Shown: positions 1 to 9,408, counted from the first letter of the stretch. The stretch: 64,000 bases of DNA from Candidatus Eiseniibacteriota bacterium (GCA_025351485.1 JANXVU010000164.1:1-64000); one strand, 5' to 3'. Notes: a model not told the origin generated them from the letters alone. Program-made: numbers and translations.

Positions 1-291
1 TGTTGCCCCGCCCCCCACGGGAGTTGGGTGCTTTCACCATTCGCGGGGGAGAATTTCCCTTCTTTTGGAACCGGGGGCCTCCAGGGCCGCCTTCGGCCGC
101 ATTGCGCCCACGCAACGCGGGAGCGTCAATTTGCCATCCCAGTTCCCAACCCGGTCCAGGCCGGCGCGCCGAACTCGTGTTCCTTTCGCAAATTCCAACG
201 CCCGGCGCAGGCGCTTCGTGGCACGAAAGGTGCCATGTATCAGGAACAACACGCGGCTCCGAAGATTCCCAGGTCCACGAGGAGGCCTCCG

Positions 292-996
292 ATGTCCCGC
301 TGGAAAATTGATCGCCATTTCGCGGCCGCCACCGCCGCCCTGCTCGGCGCCACGCTCATCGCGGGGTGCCTGGCCGGTCCGTCCAGCACCGACATCCAGG
401 TGCCCCAGGTGTCGAAGCGGATCCTCGGCGGCGGGTCGTCGCAGAACTTCGGGACGCGGAGCCCCGGCGACATGATCTTGAGGCCCATCGTCATCGCCGC
501 GGATTCGGTAATCATGGATCTTCCCGCCTGGGTGCGATCCGACTCCACGCAAGCCCTCGGCTCGCAAAGCTTCACACTCGATGGTTCGGTGGGCGGGACA
601 TTCACATTCGGACGCTACAAGCTGGAATTTCCGCCCTACGCCGTGCGCGGCAACGGCGTAGTCACCATCTCCATACCGGACCCGGCGGTCGTCGGTTGCG
701 ACCTGAGCATCAGCCCCGCGAACTTGAACGGTTTCAACAAACCGGTGCGCCTGACCATCGAGTGCAGCAGGACCAACCTCGCGGACTCGGGCGTGGTGGC
801 GATCCACTCCCTGCCGCCGCTCTCCAATGGCGGCCGCGCGGCTCCGCTCGCCACGCCGGTCCACATCAAGCCGCCAACCGGCGTGTACTGGAGCTCCCCA
901 GCCGGGTGGATGTGGATGGGAGGCGAAGTCGACACCACCACCTGGGAAATCGCCGCGCCGCTGCAGCACTTTTCAACTTACCGGGCGGGTTGGTAG
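292..996 (+). CDS. Secreted lipoprotein with ZU5-like beta domain
   Basis: Predicted 234-aa lipoprotein. The start is the ATG at 292 because GGAGG lies six bases upstream; the frame is open back to position 28, but nothing there looks coding. The N-terminus is basic, then hydrophobic, and ends in a lipobox LIAGC with the lipidated Cys at residue 26. The body has a stretch resembling ZU5-type surface domains (residues about 103-150, with FPPYAVRG) and a C-terminal LQHFSTY, a motif often seen at the end of such domains in secreted proteins. No catalytic motif is visible. Function unknown; likely periplasmic or outer-membrane associated. Bases 1-291 hold no supported gene. Confidence 0.65.
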   Translation: MSRWKIDRHFAAATAALLGATLIAGCLAGPSSTDIQVPQVSKRILGGGSSQNFGTRSPGDMILRPIVIAADSVIMDLPAWVRSDSTQALGSQSFTLDGSVGGTFTFGRYKLEFPPYAVRGNGVVTISIPDPAVVGCDLSISPANLNGFNKPVRLTIECSRTNLADSGVVAIHSLPPLSNGGRAAPLATPVHIKPPTGVYWSSPAGWMWMGGEVDTTTWEIAAPLQHFSTYRAGW

Positions 997-1042
997 GACC
1001 GGCCCCCGCACGGCCTTCAGCAAGTTCGAATCAGGCCCCCAC

Positions 1043-1072
1043 GGGGCGGCGCGCGGGTAGGCGCGCCGCCCC
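1043..1072 (+). terminator. Perfect 12-bp hairpin after lipoprotein gene
   Basis: Twelve-base arms (1043-1054 and 1061-1072) pair perfectly around a 6-nt loop, 46 bases after the lipoprotein stop codon. No U-tract follows, only GGATTCGTTT, so it is either a weak intrinsic terminator or an mRNA 3'-end stabiliser. Confidence 0.5.
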
Positions 1073-1104
1073 GGATTCGTTTCCGCCGCCGCCTCGCATT
1101 CCAA

Positions 1105-1133
1105 TGGCCGCCCGCCGCCCCTCATGGTAACTT
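1105..1133 (+). promoter_or_regulatory. Candidate promoter of the M16 pair (leaderless type)
   Basis: TGGCCG (1105-1110), 17-nt spacer, TAACTT (1128-1133), only 7 nt before the ATG at 1141. No Shine-Dalgarno sequence precedes that ATG. A start of transcription 6-7 nt after the -10 would fall on the ATG. The -35 match is weak. Confidence 0.35.
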
Positions 1134-1140
1134 CACGCGC

Positions 1141-2424
1141 ATGACCCAGCGCCACGCGCCGCACTTTCCCATCGACACCTACAAGCTTGCCAACGGCCTC
1201 ACGGTGGTCCTGAGCGAGGACCACGACGCGCCCATCGTGGCCACCAATCTGTGGTACCACGTGGGCGCCAAGGACGAAGAGCCCGGGCGCACCGGCTTTG
1301 CGCACCTCTTCGAGCACATGCTGTTCGAGGGCAGCGCGCACGTGGGCGACAAGGCCTACATCTCCGCCATCCAGCGGCTCGGCGGGGACGTGAACGGTTC
1401 CACCGGTCCCGACACCACCAACTACTCCGAGACGGTGCCGTCGGAGTATCTGCCGCTCGCGCTGTGGCTCGAAAGCGACCGCATGGGCTGGCTGCTCCCG
1501 GCGATGACCCAGGAAAAACTGGACAACCAGCGCTCGGTGGTGAAGAACGAGCGCAGCTGGCGCTACGACAACCAGCCCTACGGGCTGTGGCTGGAAAGCT
1601 TTCTGGAGCTCTCTTATCCCGAGGGCTTTCCCTACCGCCACAGCGTGATCGGCTCCATGGAGCACCTGGACCGCGCTTCGCTGGACGACATCGAGCGGTT
1701 CTTCAAGACCTACTACACGCCGCGGAACGCGGTACTCTCGGTGGTGGGGGACTTCGAGCCGGACGAAGCGAAGCGGTGGATCGAGGCCTACTTCGGGGAA
1801 ATCCCCGGCGGCCCACCCACGCCGCGGGTCCAGGCGCGCTTTTCGGGGCAGGCCGGCGAAAAGCGCCGGGAGTTCCACGACCCGGTGCAGGCCGCCCGGG
1901 TGCTGCTCGGCTACCACGTGCCGGCGATCGGAGATCCCGAGCACTACGCCGCCTCGGTCCTGACCGACGTGCTGGCCGCCGGCCGCTCCTCGCGCCTGTA
2001 CATGGAGATGGTGTATCGCCGCCAGATTGCCCAGCAGGCCTCCAGCTTCGTCTATCCCATGGAACTCACCTCGGCGCTGTTCCTGGACGGCATGGCCAAG
2101 CCCGAGGGCGGGCACGAGGAGATCGAGGCCGCGCTGCTCGTGGAGGTGGAAAAGCTCCAGCAGGAGGCGCCGTCGGACCGCGAGATGGACCGCATCCGCA
2201 ACCAGATCGCCTCGCACCAGTACCACTCCCTGCAGACCGTGAACGGCCGGGCCGACAGCCTGTCCGAAGCGGTCACGCATTTCGGAGATCCGTCCCGGGC
2301 GTTCAGCGAAGTCGACCGCTACATCGCGGTGACCGGATCCGATGTGCAGCAGGCCGCGCAGAAATTCCTGAAGGCGGACAATCGCACCGTCATCACCTAT
2401 ATCCCCAGCGGGAAGGAAGCCTGA
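1141..2424 (+). CDS. M16 family zinc metalloprotease, active subunit
   Basis: 427-aa peptidase M16 (pitrilysin/insulinase, processing-peptidase-like). The inverted zinc motif HxxEH is H55-LF-E58-H59, and E137 in the KNERSW stretch is the likely third ligand. The length fits one half of a bacterial M16 heterodimer. The next gene encodes the partner and its ATG overlaps this stop codon by one base (TGATG), implying translational coupling. No signal peptide is obvious although many relatives are periplasmic. No ribosome binding site precedes the ATG; see the leaderless promoter candidate just upstream. The family hydrolyses small peptides or unfolded proteins; the substrate here is unknown. Confidence 0.9.
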   Translation: MTQRHAPHFPIDTYKLANGLTVVLSEDHDAPIVATNLWYHVGAKDEEPGRTGFAHLFEHMLFEGSAHVGDKAYISAIQRLGGDVNGSTGPDTTNYSETVPSEYLPLALWLESDRMGWLLPAMTQEKLDNQRSVVKNERSWRYDNQPYGLWLESFLELSYPEGFPYRHSVIGSMEHLDRASLDDIERFFKTYYTPRNAVLSVVGDFEPDEAKRWIEAYFGEIPGGPPTPRVQARFSGQAGEKRREFHDPVQAARVLLGYHVPAIGDPEHYAASVLTDVLAAGRSSRLYMEMVYRRQIAQQASSFVYPMELTSALFLDGMAKPEGGHEEIEAALLVEVEKLQQEAPSDREMDRIRNQIASHQYHSLQTVNGRADSLSEAVTHFGDPSRAFSEVDRYIAVTGSDVQQAAQKFLKADNRTVITYIPSGKEA

Positions 2425-3803
2425 TGAGCGCGACCCAGGGGGCCCCGGTGGACCGCACGCGCGAGCCGGCCCCGCTCCAGCCCAAGCCTTTCCGCTTCCC
2501 GGCGGTCACCCGGGCCGGCCTCGCGAACGGGCTTCGGGTGTGCGTCGCCACCCGCAACCAGCTGCCGCTCGTTTCCGCGATGATCGCGTTCGAGTACGGA
2601 GGCACCGAGGACCCCGCGGGAGAAGCGGGGCTTGCGGTGATGACCTCGCGGCTGCTCTCCGAGGGCGCCGGCGCGAGGTCCGCCACGGAACTGGCGGAAG
2701 AGGCCGACCAACTGGGCCTGAGCCTGGACCACGCGTCCGGGTGGGACTCCAGCGCCGTGCGCATGCGCATGTTGCAGCAGAACCTGGATCCGGCCATGGC
2801 GCTCATGGCCGACATGACGCTGCGGCCCGGCTTTGCCGAATCGGAGTTCGAGCGCGAGCGCGACCTGCGAGTGGCCGAGATCCAGAGCGACCTGGACGAT
2901 CCCCGCAGCATCGTGATCGAGCGCAGCTCGCATTTCGTGTTCGGTGCGCACCGCTACGGCACCCCGCTGGCGGGCACGGAAGACTCCATCCGATCGCTCA
3001 CCGCCGCCCGGCTGAAGGAACGGCACGCCCAGATGTATCGGCCCGGGATCGCTTACTTGTTGCTGGTGGGCGACATTTCGGCCGACGAGGGCGTGCGGCT
3101 GGCGGAACGGCACTTCGGCGACTGGCAGGGCTCGGTGGCCCCCCGCGGGGCGGTGGCCGCCACGCCGGCGCCGGCCGCCACGCGGATCTACCTGGTGGAC
3201 AAGCCGGGCTCGGCCCAGAGCGAAATCCGGATCGCCCAGCCGGGCGTGACCCGCGATGATCCCGACTACTTCAAGCTGCTGGTCCTGAACGCGGTGCTGG
3301 GAGAGGCCTTCGGATCGCGGCTCTACTTCAACCTTCGCGAGAAGAACGGTTTCACCTACGGGGCCGGCTCCAACTTCCAGATGCGCCGCGGGCGCGGGCC
3401 GTTCGTGGCCTCGGCCGCCGTGGGCACCGAGGTGACCGACAAGGCGGTGGTGGAGTTCATGCGCGAGATCCGGGGCATCCGCGAGATCGCGCCCACGGAT
3501 GCGGAAATGCGCGACGCCAAGGGCTATCTGTCCGGAGGCCTGGCGGTGGATCTGCAGTCCAACGGCAGCGTGGCCGACCGCATTTCGGAGACCGAGTTGT
3601 TCAAGCTCCCGCACGACCACATGGACCACTACCGCGACCTGATCCTGGCGGTCACTTCCGAGGAAGTGATCGCCACCGCCATCCGGGCCATCGATCCGGA
3701 CCACTTGGCCATCACGGTGGTGGGGGACGCGGAAAAGATCCGTCCCGGCCTGGAAAAGCTCATGCCGGTGGAGGTGTTCGACGTGGCGGGAAACCCGAAG
3801 TAG
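2424..3803 (+). CDS. M16 family peptidase, non-catalytic partner subunit
   Basis: 459-aa M16-like protein starting at the ATG that overlaps the upstream stop. The region equivalent to the zinc motif reads GLAVMTSRLLSEG, so HxxEH is absent. The C-terminal half keeps the conserved REKNGFTYGAGS stretch that supplies the Arg/Tyr pair used by the partner subunit in heterodimeric M16 enzymes. The arrangement of an active subunit followed by an inactive R/Y subunit is the standard bacterial two-gene M16 form. Together they probably form one clam-shell peptidase. A bidirectional terminator follows. Confidence 0.88.
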   Translation: MSATQGAPVDRTREPAPLQPKPFRFPAVTRAGLANGLRVCVATRNQLPLVSAMIAFEYGGTEDPAGEAGLAVMTSRLLSEGAGARSATELAEEADQLGLSLDHASGWDSSAVRMRMLQQNLDPAMALMADMTLRPGFAESEFERERDLRVAEIQSDLDDPRSIVIERSSHFVFGAHRYGTPLAGTEDSIRSLTAARLKERHAQMYRPGIAYLLLVGDISADEGVRLAERHFGDWQGSVAPRGAVAATPAPAATRIYLVDKPGSAQSEIRIAQPGVTRDDPDYFKLLVLNAVLGEAFGSRLYFNLREKNGFTYGAGSNFQMRRGRGPFVASAAVGTEVTDKAVVEFMREIRGIREIAPTDAEMRDAKGYLSGGLAVDLQSNGSVADRISETELFKLPHDHMDHYRDLILAVTSEEVIATAIRAIDPDHLAITVVGDAEKIRPGLEKLMPVEVFDVAGNPK

Positions 3804-3819
3804 GCTCCAAAAAACATGA

Positions 3820-3850
3820 CGCCCGGAGGGACCGTGGGTCTCTCCGGGCG
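3820..3850. terminator. Bidirectional terminator between convergent genes
   Basis: Nine-base arms CGCCCGGAG (3820-3828) and CTCCGGGCG (3842-3850), with an A-rich stretch on the left (CCAAAAAACA) and TTACTGTTTC on the right. It lies between the M16 operon and the convergent glucoamylase gene and can serve both strands. Confidence 0.7.
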
Positions 3851-3882
3851 TTACTGTTTCCGGGCGCCCTGGGCGCCGCGGG

Positions 3883-5985
3883 TCAGTCCAGCTCGCTCGG
3901 CAGTTCCACTTCCAGTTCGTCCCCGTTCTTGGCCAGGCTCGCCAGCTTGCCGTCCCACCGGTGCAGCGTGGCGGACGTCGCGGGGAAGCGCGCCCCGGAG
4001 TGCATCAGGCGCGGCGCGGTGTCGCCGTGCACCAGCCGCAGCCGCTTTTCCAGGTACTGGAGCACCGTGGTCACGAAGGTCGCATGGCTCCAGGTGAGCG
4101 GCGAGACCGAGATCGGCGTGTCGTTGTAGGGGTGCACCTGCTCGGCCATCACCCCCGAGGGCAGGGCGCGCGCGGCCGCCCACTGCAAGTACTCCAGCGC
4201 CCGCTCCAGTTCCGGAAGGTTGGTGGCGCGGGCGATCTCATACTGGGCCAGCCACAGCGTGCAGATCAGCCACGGGTTGCCGGGCACGTTCTCGATGTCG
4301 CGGCTGACCTGGTGGTAATAGTCGTTCTCGTAGCGGGCCACGCCGCCCACCTTGGTCCGTACCCACAGCTTTTCCCGCACCGCCTTCATGGTGCCTTCCA
4401 CGCGCGGGTCGCGGGCTCCCAGCGCCTCGAACATGAACAGACCGGCGAGGCTCGCGTCCACGGTCATGTCCAGCTTGTAGCCGTCCCCCTCGCGGGTCCC
4501 CATGCGGGCGAAGCGCCCCAGTTCCGGGTTGTAGAGATGCTTGACCATGGCTTCCCGGATCTCGTCGGCGGCCTGGAAGTAGCGGGCCGAGGCGTCGATT
4601 TCGCCAAAGGCGGACGTGAAGTTGCCGGCGGCCTGGAGCCCCGCGATGACCGCCGCCACGGTGAACGTGTGCACCCCCCAGCGCTCCTCCCACAGGTCGT
4701 GCGAAGGGCGGGGCAGGCCCGTGGCAGGGTCGCGGTAGCGCGCCAGGAAGTCCCCCATGCGCCGCACCACCGGCCGGTACAGGGGCTTGATGAAGTCGAT
4801 CTCGCGGAAGCGCGCGAAGTGCTTCCACAGGGCCCACACCACCAGGGCGGTCTCGTCCTCCTGGATCGGGAGCGCTTCCCGGCCGTTGCGCAGCCACGGG
4901 TGCCACGAGCTCGCGAGCGTGCCGTCGGGGTTGTACTTGTGCAGCAGGAAGCCGCCGGATTCCAGCACCCGTCCGCAGAAGTTGAAGAACCGCTGTGAAG
5001 GCTCGCTATAGCCGGTGCGGATGAGCGCGTCGGCCACCAGGGCGCCGTCGCGCGGCCACAGGTACGAGTAGTGGTCGCGCGAATACATCATCACGTCGGA
5101 ATCGTTGGCCGCCAGGATGGCCCCGTCGTTGTCGGTCTGGGTGCGGATCACCAGCAGGCTGCGGCGGAACAGCCTCGCGATCTCCGGGGGGATGCCCTCG
5201 AAGGTGAACTCTTCCTTCTGCACCCACAGGCGCCAGTAGGCGTCGGTGCGGGCCAGCAGGCTCTCGGGGGACTTGGCCAGCAGCGCGGCCTGCATGCGCT
5301 CGACGTCGTCGTACTTGGTCCCCAGCAACATCCAGTAATAGAGCGTGGCGCTGGAGTGGGACGGGACCGTCAGGTGAAACCCGGCCGTGGAGTCCACGGC
5401 CCCCTGGGCGATGGGATTGCGTCCCAGTTCGCCGTCCTCGGCGTCGCGCCAGGTGCCTTCCGCTCCGTTGACCGCCTTGAGCCCGGTGGCAAAGTCCTGC
5501 ACACCGATGCGCTCGGGCGTCATGCCGCCCATCAGAAACCAGCGCTCACCCTTGTAATGAAGGATGGATTGCGTGTTGGGGTCGAAGTAGGCGGTGTCGC
5601 CCACGTCGGTGCCGAAGATGTGGAAGTCGTGATGAAAGAAGACCCGCACGTCGCGCGGGGTGTCCCGCAGGTTGGTCACGGTCAACCGCCGCACGAACGC
5701 GTTCATGTGGAAATCCACGACGTCGTGCGACTCGAAGGAAAGCCCCATGGAGTCGTTGCTGCCGGTCACCTTGGTGGACAGGGTGTCGTCGGCGTAGCGG
5801 CGGTCCAGGTTCCAGTCGGGCCCCACCCAGCTGAGGCGGCCGTCGGCCCAGAAGCCGAAGCGGAAGGGGTGGCCGGCGGTGTGGTTCTCCATGCCCACAT
5901 GCGGGAAGTACACGTCCCGGATGCGGTAGTCCATGTCGAATGTGACCAGCATCTGCCCATTTCCGACCGGGATGTCGCGAGGCAT
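3883..5985 (-). CDS. GH15 glucoamylase/glucodextranase-like glycoside hydrolase
   Basis: 700-aa glycoside hydrolase family 15 protein. An N-terminal beta-sandwich (about 1-260) precedes an (alpha/alpha)6 barrel. The barrel shows YLWPRDG (308-314), the family substrate-binding signature, a general-acid candidate in LWEE (431-434) and a general-base candidate at E615 in MAEQ. GH15 enzymes release glucose from non-reducing ends of alpha-glucans, dextrans or trehalose; which substrate cannot be read here. No signal peptide, so probably cytoplasmic and acting on stored glycogen or imported oligosaccharides. AAGGA lies about 9 nt before the ATG. The CBM48 protein gene lies 127 bp upstream on the same strand, supporting a glycogen role. 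Confidence 0.88.
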   Translation of the reverse strand: MPRDIPVGNGQMLVTFDMDYRIRDVYFPHVGMENHTAGHPFRFGFWADGRLSWVGPDWNLDRRYADDTLSTKVTGSNDSMGLSFESHDVVDFHMNAFVRRLTVTNLRDTPRDVRVFFHHDFHIFGTDVGDTAYFDPNTQSILHYKGERWFLMGGMTPERIGVQDFATGLKAVNGAEGTWRDAEDGELGRNPIAQGAVDSTAGFHLTVPSHSSATLYYWMLLGTKYDDVERMQAALLAKSPESLLARTDAYWRLWVQKEEFTFEGIPPEIARLFRRSLLVIRTQTDNDGAILAANDSDVMMYSRDHYSYLWPRDGALVADALIRTGYSEPSQRFFNFCGRVLESGGFLLHKYNPDGTLASSWHPWLRNGREALPIQEDETALVVWALWKHFARFREIDFIKPLYRPVVRRMGDFLARYRDPATGLPRPSHDLWEERWGVHTFTVAAVIAGLQAAGNFTSAFGEIDASARYFQAADEIREAMVKHLYNPELGRFARMGTREGDGYKLDMTVDASLAGLFMFEALGARDPRVEGTMKAVREKLWVRTKVGGVARYENDYYHQVSRDIENVPGNPWLICTLWLAQYEIARATNLPELERALEYLQWAAARALPSGVMAEQVHPYNDTPISVSPLTWSHATFVTTVLQYLEKRLRLVHGDTAPRLMHSGARFPATSATLHRWDGKLASLAKNGDELEVELPSELD

Positions 5986-6112
5986 GAGGTGTCGTCCTTC
6001 GAGAGGTCCTGGTGCGATTCGACCGGCAAGCGCGGGGCACGGGATCGCCGCGCCCCTTCCCTTGGGAATCGGCGCGGAGAGCGGCCATCTTTATGGGCTT
6101 AACGGTCCGATG

Positions 6113-6439
6113 TCATTTGGCAGGGCGCGTTTGGGCGCGGGCCTCCGCGGCGATCGGAGCGGGCTCGGGAACCATGACCACCGAGTTCTCGCTCCCCCAG
6201 GGGTTCGGCACGTATTTCGGCGCATCGTAGTCGTTATACCAGATCCGGCCCACCTTGAACTTGTACTCGTATTCGCCCGGGGCGATCTTCAGCTCCAGCG
6301 CGTGGCCGTGGTCGCCCACGCGTATCATCGGATGGGACAATTCGTTCCAGTCGTTGAAATCGCCCACCAGGAAGACGTCTTGATCGGTGGGGCGCACGAA
6401 GGTGAACCGGACGCGGCCGTTGGGCAGGATCTCGACCAT
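6113..6439 (-). CDS. Stand-alone CBM48-like glycogen-binding domain protein
   Basis: 108-aa protein that is almost entirely a CBM48 (isoamylase N-terminal/AMPK glycogen-binding) domain: VRFTFVRP, VFLVGDFNDW, then LELKIAPGEYEYKFKV and a C-terminal NPWGSENS. The conserved Trp in FNDW and the YEYKF strand are the usual glycan-binding features. I chose the ATG at 6439 because GAGG sits six bases upstream; the frame could extend to 6520 but that segment does not look like protein. No enzyme domain is attached. It may target the co-directional GH15 enzyme, or another partner, to alpha-glucan. That partnership is inferred from position. Confidence 0.75.
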   Translation of the reverse strand: MVEILPNGRVRFTFVRPTDQDVFLVGDFNDWNELSHPMIRVGDHGHALELKIAPGEYEYKFKVGRIWYNDYDAPKYVPNPWGSENSVVMVPEPAPIAAEARAQTRPAK

Positions 6440-6715
6440 GGGAAGCCTCAGGATTCGGGGGCAGGGCTGCATGAGACAAGGCAATATTGGCTCCCGGGGG
6501 GCCGGGGCGTCAAGGAGCAAACAGGCCCCGGAGCGCCCCTTTGGCGGCCGGGTCGGGGACCGAAAATTCCTATGCTAGACTCCGGGCAGGAGCGTGCCGT
6601 TAATAAGTGTGGCGGAGCGCCGGGGCTTCCCGCGCTGCCCCGGATTTTGTCCCAGCCACACATGCCCCGCGGTCGCCCCATGCGCCGCGCCGCTTTCCTG
6701 TTTCCCGGAGGTCGC

Positions 6716-7735
6716 TTGAGCCGGTTTCGCCTTTCAGGCTGCATCGCCGTGGTTGTCGCGCTCGCCCTTTCGGGCTGCGGTTTTGGCATCACCGGAACCA
6801 ACGGGGGTGGCGGCAACGGCAAGGGCGGCTGGGTCCAGCAGACCACGCCCACCCTCAACGACCTGCTCGCGGTGTCCTTCGCCGACACGCTTCACGGCTG
6901 GGCCGTGGGCGCGATCACCCTCCTGCACACCAGCGACGGCGGAAAGACCTGGATCAACCAGGTGGGCCAGGTCGGCGCGCTCACCCAGTGGAACGGCGCC
7001 AGCGCCACCGATTCGTCGCACTGCTGGATCGTGGGCGGGGACGGGTTCGTGCGCTGGACCGAGAACGGCGGCACCAGCTGGAGCGCGGTGCAGCCCAGCC
7101 CCTCCGGCAGCGCCACTTTCAACGCGGTCCAGTTCCTGGACCACCTGCGCGGCTGGGTATGCGGCCGGAAGAGCAACGGCGTGGGCGTGATCCTGTACAC
7201 CATCAACGGCGGGCTCTCGTGGTCCGAGGGCAACTACACCGGCTTGAAGGAAGTGCAGGCCATCAGCTTCACCACTCCCAGCACCGGCGTGGCCTGCGGC
7301 GTGCTGGGGCAGATCTACTACACCAGCGACGGCGGCCGCACCTGGACGGCGGGCACTTCTCCCACCACCCAGGCGCTCTTCGCCATCGCTTCGGCGCCGG
7401 CGTCCGCCGGGCAGTTCGGCCTCGCCGGCGGCATCGCGGGCGTGGGCGCGGCACTGGTCACCAGCGACGCGGGTCGCACCTGGACCCGGGGCCAGCCGCT
7501 TCCCCTGGGCATGGACGTGCGTGGCGCCTCCATGGTGGACTTCAATTCCGCCTTCATCGCCGGCTGGAGCAGCCGCGCGGAGATCGCCGCCAGCATCGAC
7601 GGCGGCCGCACCTGGATCTCCCAGTCGCCCACCTGGTCGCATCCGCTCAACGCCATCGACATGGTGGACGCCCGGCACGGCTGGGTTGTGGGCGACCTGG
7701 GCGCCATCTTCACCACCCGCACCGGCGGCAACTGA
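6716..7735 (+). CDS. YCF48/BNR-type beta-propeller lipoprotein
   Basis: 339 aa from the TTG at 6716, which follows GGAGG (6707-6711) and gives a compact lipoprotein signal ending in ALSGC. In-frame ATGs at 6662 and 6680 are alternatives but place a long, poor N-region ahead of the hydrophobic core. After a Gly/Asn linker there are about six repeats with TSDGGKTW- or DGGRTW-type Asp-boxes and LHGWAVG-type strands, matching the YCF48/photosystem II assembly-factor-like propeller also found in BNR glycosidase-like proteins. No catalytic residues of sialidases are evident. Probably an envelope-anchored binding or assembly protein of unknown partner. Confidence 0.75.
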   Translation: MSRFRLSGCIAVVVALALSGCGFGITGTNGGGGNGKGGWVQQTTPTLNDLLAVSFADTLHGWAVGAITLLHTSDGGKTWINQVGQVGALTQWNGASATDSSHCWIVGGDGFVRWTENGGTSWSAVQPSPSGSATFNAVQFLDHLRGWVCGRKSNGVGVILYTINGGLSWSEGNYTGLKEVQAISFTTPSTGVACGVLGQIYYTSDGGRTWTAGTSPTTQALFAIASAPASAGQFGLAGGIAGVGAALVTSDAGRTWTRGQPLPLGMDVRGASMVDFNSAFIAGWSSRAEIAASIDGGRTWISQSPTWSHPLNAIDMVDARHGWVVGDLGAIFTTRTGGN

Positions 7736-7782
7736 CCCCCACGGACGTGAAAACCAACCCGAATCTGCCCGCACGGATCCAA

Positions 7783-9408
7783 ATGAGCCTTCGAGCGCCC
7801 ATTCTGGCGGCCGCGGCCGCGGCCGCCCTGGCCCTGCACCTTCCGGCGGAGGCCCTCCCCGCACCCATCGAACTGCCCGACGTGGCCGTTCCCATCCCGA
7901 CGCGCAACCTGAAGGAAGACGCCGCGCTCAGCGGCTTCATGGACCAGCTGGACTCCCGCTGGCGCGACCTGGAGCTGCGCATGCGCCGCTGCGAGGTCGA
8001 GACCTCGCAGCCCGACAGCTGCCAGAGCGACCGCTGGGCCCAGGAGCTTTCCGAGATGCTGGCCACGCCCGAGTACGTGGACGTGGTCTGGCGCCGGGGC
8101 CCCAAGGCCCACGATCCGGCGCTGCGAGAGCGTATGGAACGCGCGTTCCCGGCCATGCTCACGGCGGTCTTCGACCGCGACCCCTCTTTGCGCCAGCTGC
8201 TGGACCCCATCGCCGACACGGTGGCCTCGTTCCGTCCCGAGGTGGGCGGCATCCTGGTCACGCGCGAGCAGGCCCGCGAGATCATGCGGCGCGACGAGGA
8301 CCGCGCCCGCCGCCGGGCCGCCTACGAGAGCGGCGCGCCGCTTTCGCAGAGAATCGCCCCGGATCTGCGCGACCTGATGCGCCGGCGGAACCTGCTGGCG
8401 GAGCGCTTCGGGTATCACGACTTCGTGGAGATGAAGCTGGGGGGCGAGCTCTTGAGCTCGCAGCAGCTGAAGGCCATCGAGGATACCCTGGAGCGCGCCA
8501 CCCGGGTTCCCTACAGGCGCTTGTGCCAGCGCCTGCGGAGCCGCCTGGACGTTTTCCAACTGCACCCGTGGGACCTGGCTTACGGGCAGTCGCTGCTGGA
8601 CGAATCGGCCGACACCACGCTCAAGGGAGGCGACGCCGGGATCCGGCTGGCCTCGTTTGTCGCGGGGCTCGGGCTCAACCCTGACGCGCTCCCGATCCGG
8701 CTGGTGTTCAGCCAGGGAGGCGTGTACCGCACTCGCTGCGTCCCGGTGGATCCGCCTGCCGACATCCGGATCATCTCCAATCCCAGCGATGGCCTGGACG
8801 GCTATATTTCGCTCTTCCACGAGTACGGCCGCGGCATGCTGGAAGCGCACCTGCCGGATGCGCGGCCCTCCGTCCGCGCGCTCCCCGAGGTGTGGCGCGA
8901 GGCCCAGGGAGCACTGTTCGGAAACTTCACGGTGGAGCCGGACTGGCTCGCGGGCGGACTCAACCTCTCCGACTCTTCCGCCAGCGCCTACCGGCTCGAC
9001 TGGGTGGACTCCAGGCTGCTCTCGCTCCGAGGGCTGATCATGCTCTCGCGCTTCGAGCGCGAGCTCTACACCCGGCCCAATGCCCAGCCCGACAGCTTGT
9101 GGCGCTCCTACACCGAGCGGTATCTTGACGTGGAGGCGCCCGACGCTTCGCTGTGGGCTTCGGAGACCCCGCTCCTGGTGCAGCCGCTGGGCTATTCGCG
9201 CTACCTGGCGAGCGAGGTGATCGCGGCCCAGTTGCTGGTGGCGGCGCGCAGCCGCTTCGGGCGCGCCGAAGGGGGAGAGCTGGGGCAGTTCCTGGTGGAC
9301 GAAGTTTACAAGCCGGGAGCGACGCTGCCATGGAACGAGGTGCTGCTGCGGGCGACCGGATCCACTCTTGACGCCCACTTTCTGGCGCGCGAGCTGGGGG
9401 GACAGTGA
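7783..9408 (+). CDS. Secreted M2/M3-like metallopeptidase with altered zinc motif
   Basis: 541-aa protein with an Ala-rich signal peptide (1-24) and an all-helical body like peptidyl-dipeptidase A (M2) or oligopeptidase (M3) enzymes. The zinc motif region reads FHEYGRGM at 345-352: H346 and E347 are kept, but the second zinc His of HExxH is Arg350 (codon CGC, 8830-8832). The downstream Glu ligand is present as E373 in VWREAQG. A single G-to-A change at 8831 would restore HEYGH. It is therefore a pseudoenzyme, a recent inactivation, or a base-call error. Its stop overlaps the GTG of the next gene. Confidence 0.7.
   Translation: MSLRAPILAAAAAAALALHLPAEALPAPIELPDVAVPIPTRNLKEDAALSGFMDQLDSRWRDLELRMRRCEVETSQPDSCQSDRWAQELSEMLATPEYVDVVWRRGPKAHDPALRERMERAFPAMLTAVFDRDPSLRQLLDPIADTVASFRPEVGGILVTREQAREIMRRDEDRARRRAAYESGAPLSQRIAPDLRDLMRRRNLLAERFGYHDFVEMKLGGELLSSQQLKAIEDTLERATRVPYRRLCQRLRSRLDVFQLHPWDLAYGQSLLDESADTTLKGGDAGIRLASFVAGLGLNPDALPIRLVFSQGGVYRTRCVPVDPPADIRIISNPSDGLDGYISLFHEYGRGMLEAHLPDARPSVRALPEVWREAQGALFGNFTVEPDWLAGGLNLSDSSASAYRLDWVDSRLLSLRGLIMLSRFERELYTRPNAQPDSLWRSYTERYLDVEAPDASLWASETPLLVQPLGYSRYLASEVIAAQLLVAARSRFGRAEGGELGQFLVDEVYKPGATLPWNEVLLRATGSTLDAHFLARELGGQ

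Noticed and set aside
223-237. GGCAC/GTGCC inverted repeat as a sigma-54 (TGGCAC) promoter before the first lipoprotein
   Set aside because: The required GC element 10-11 bases downstream of GG is not in place and the repeat is only 5 bp.
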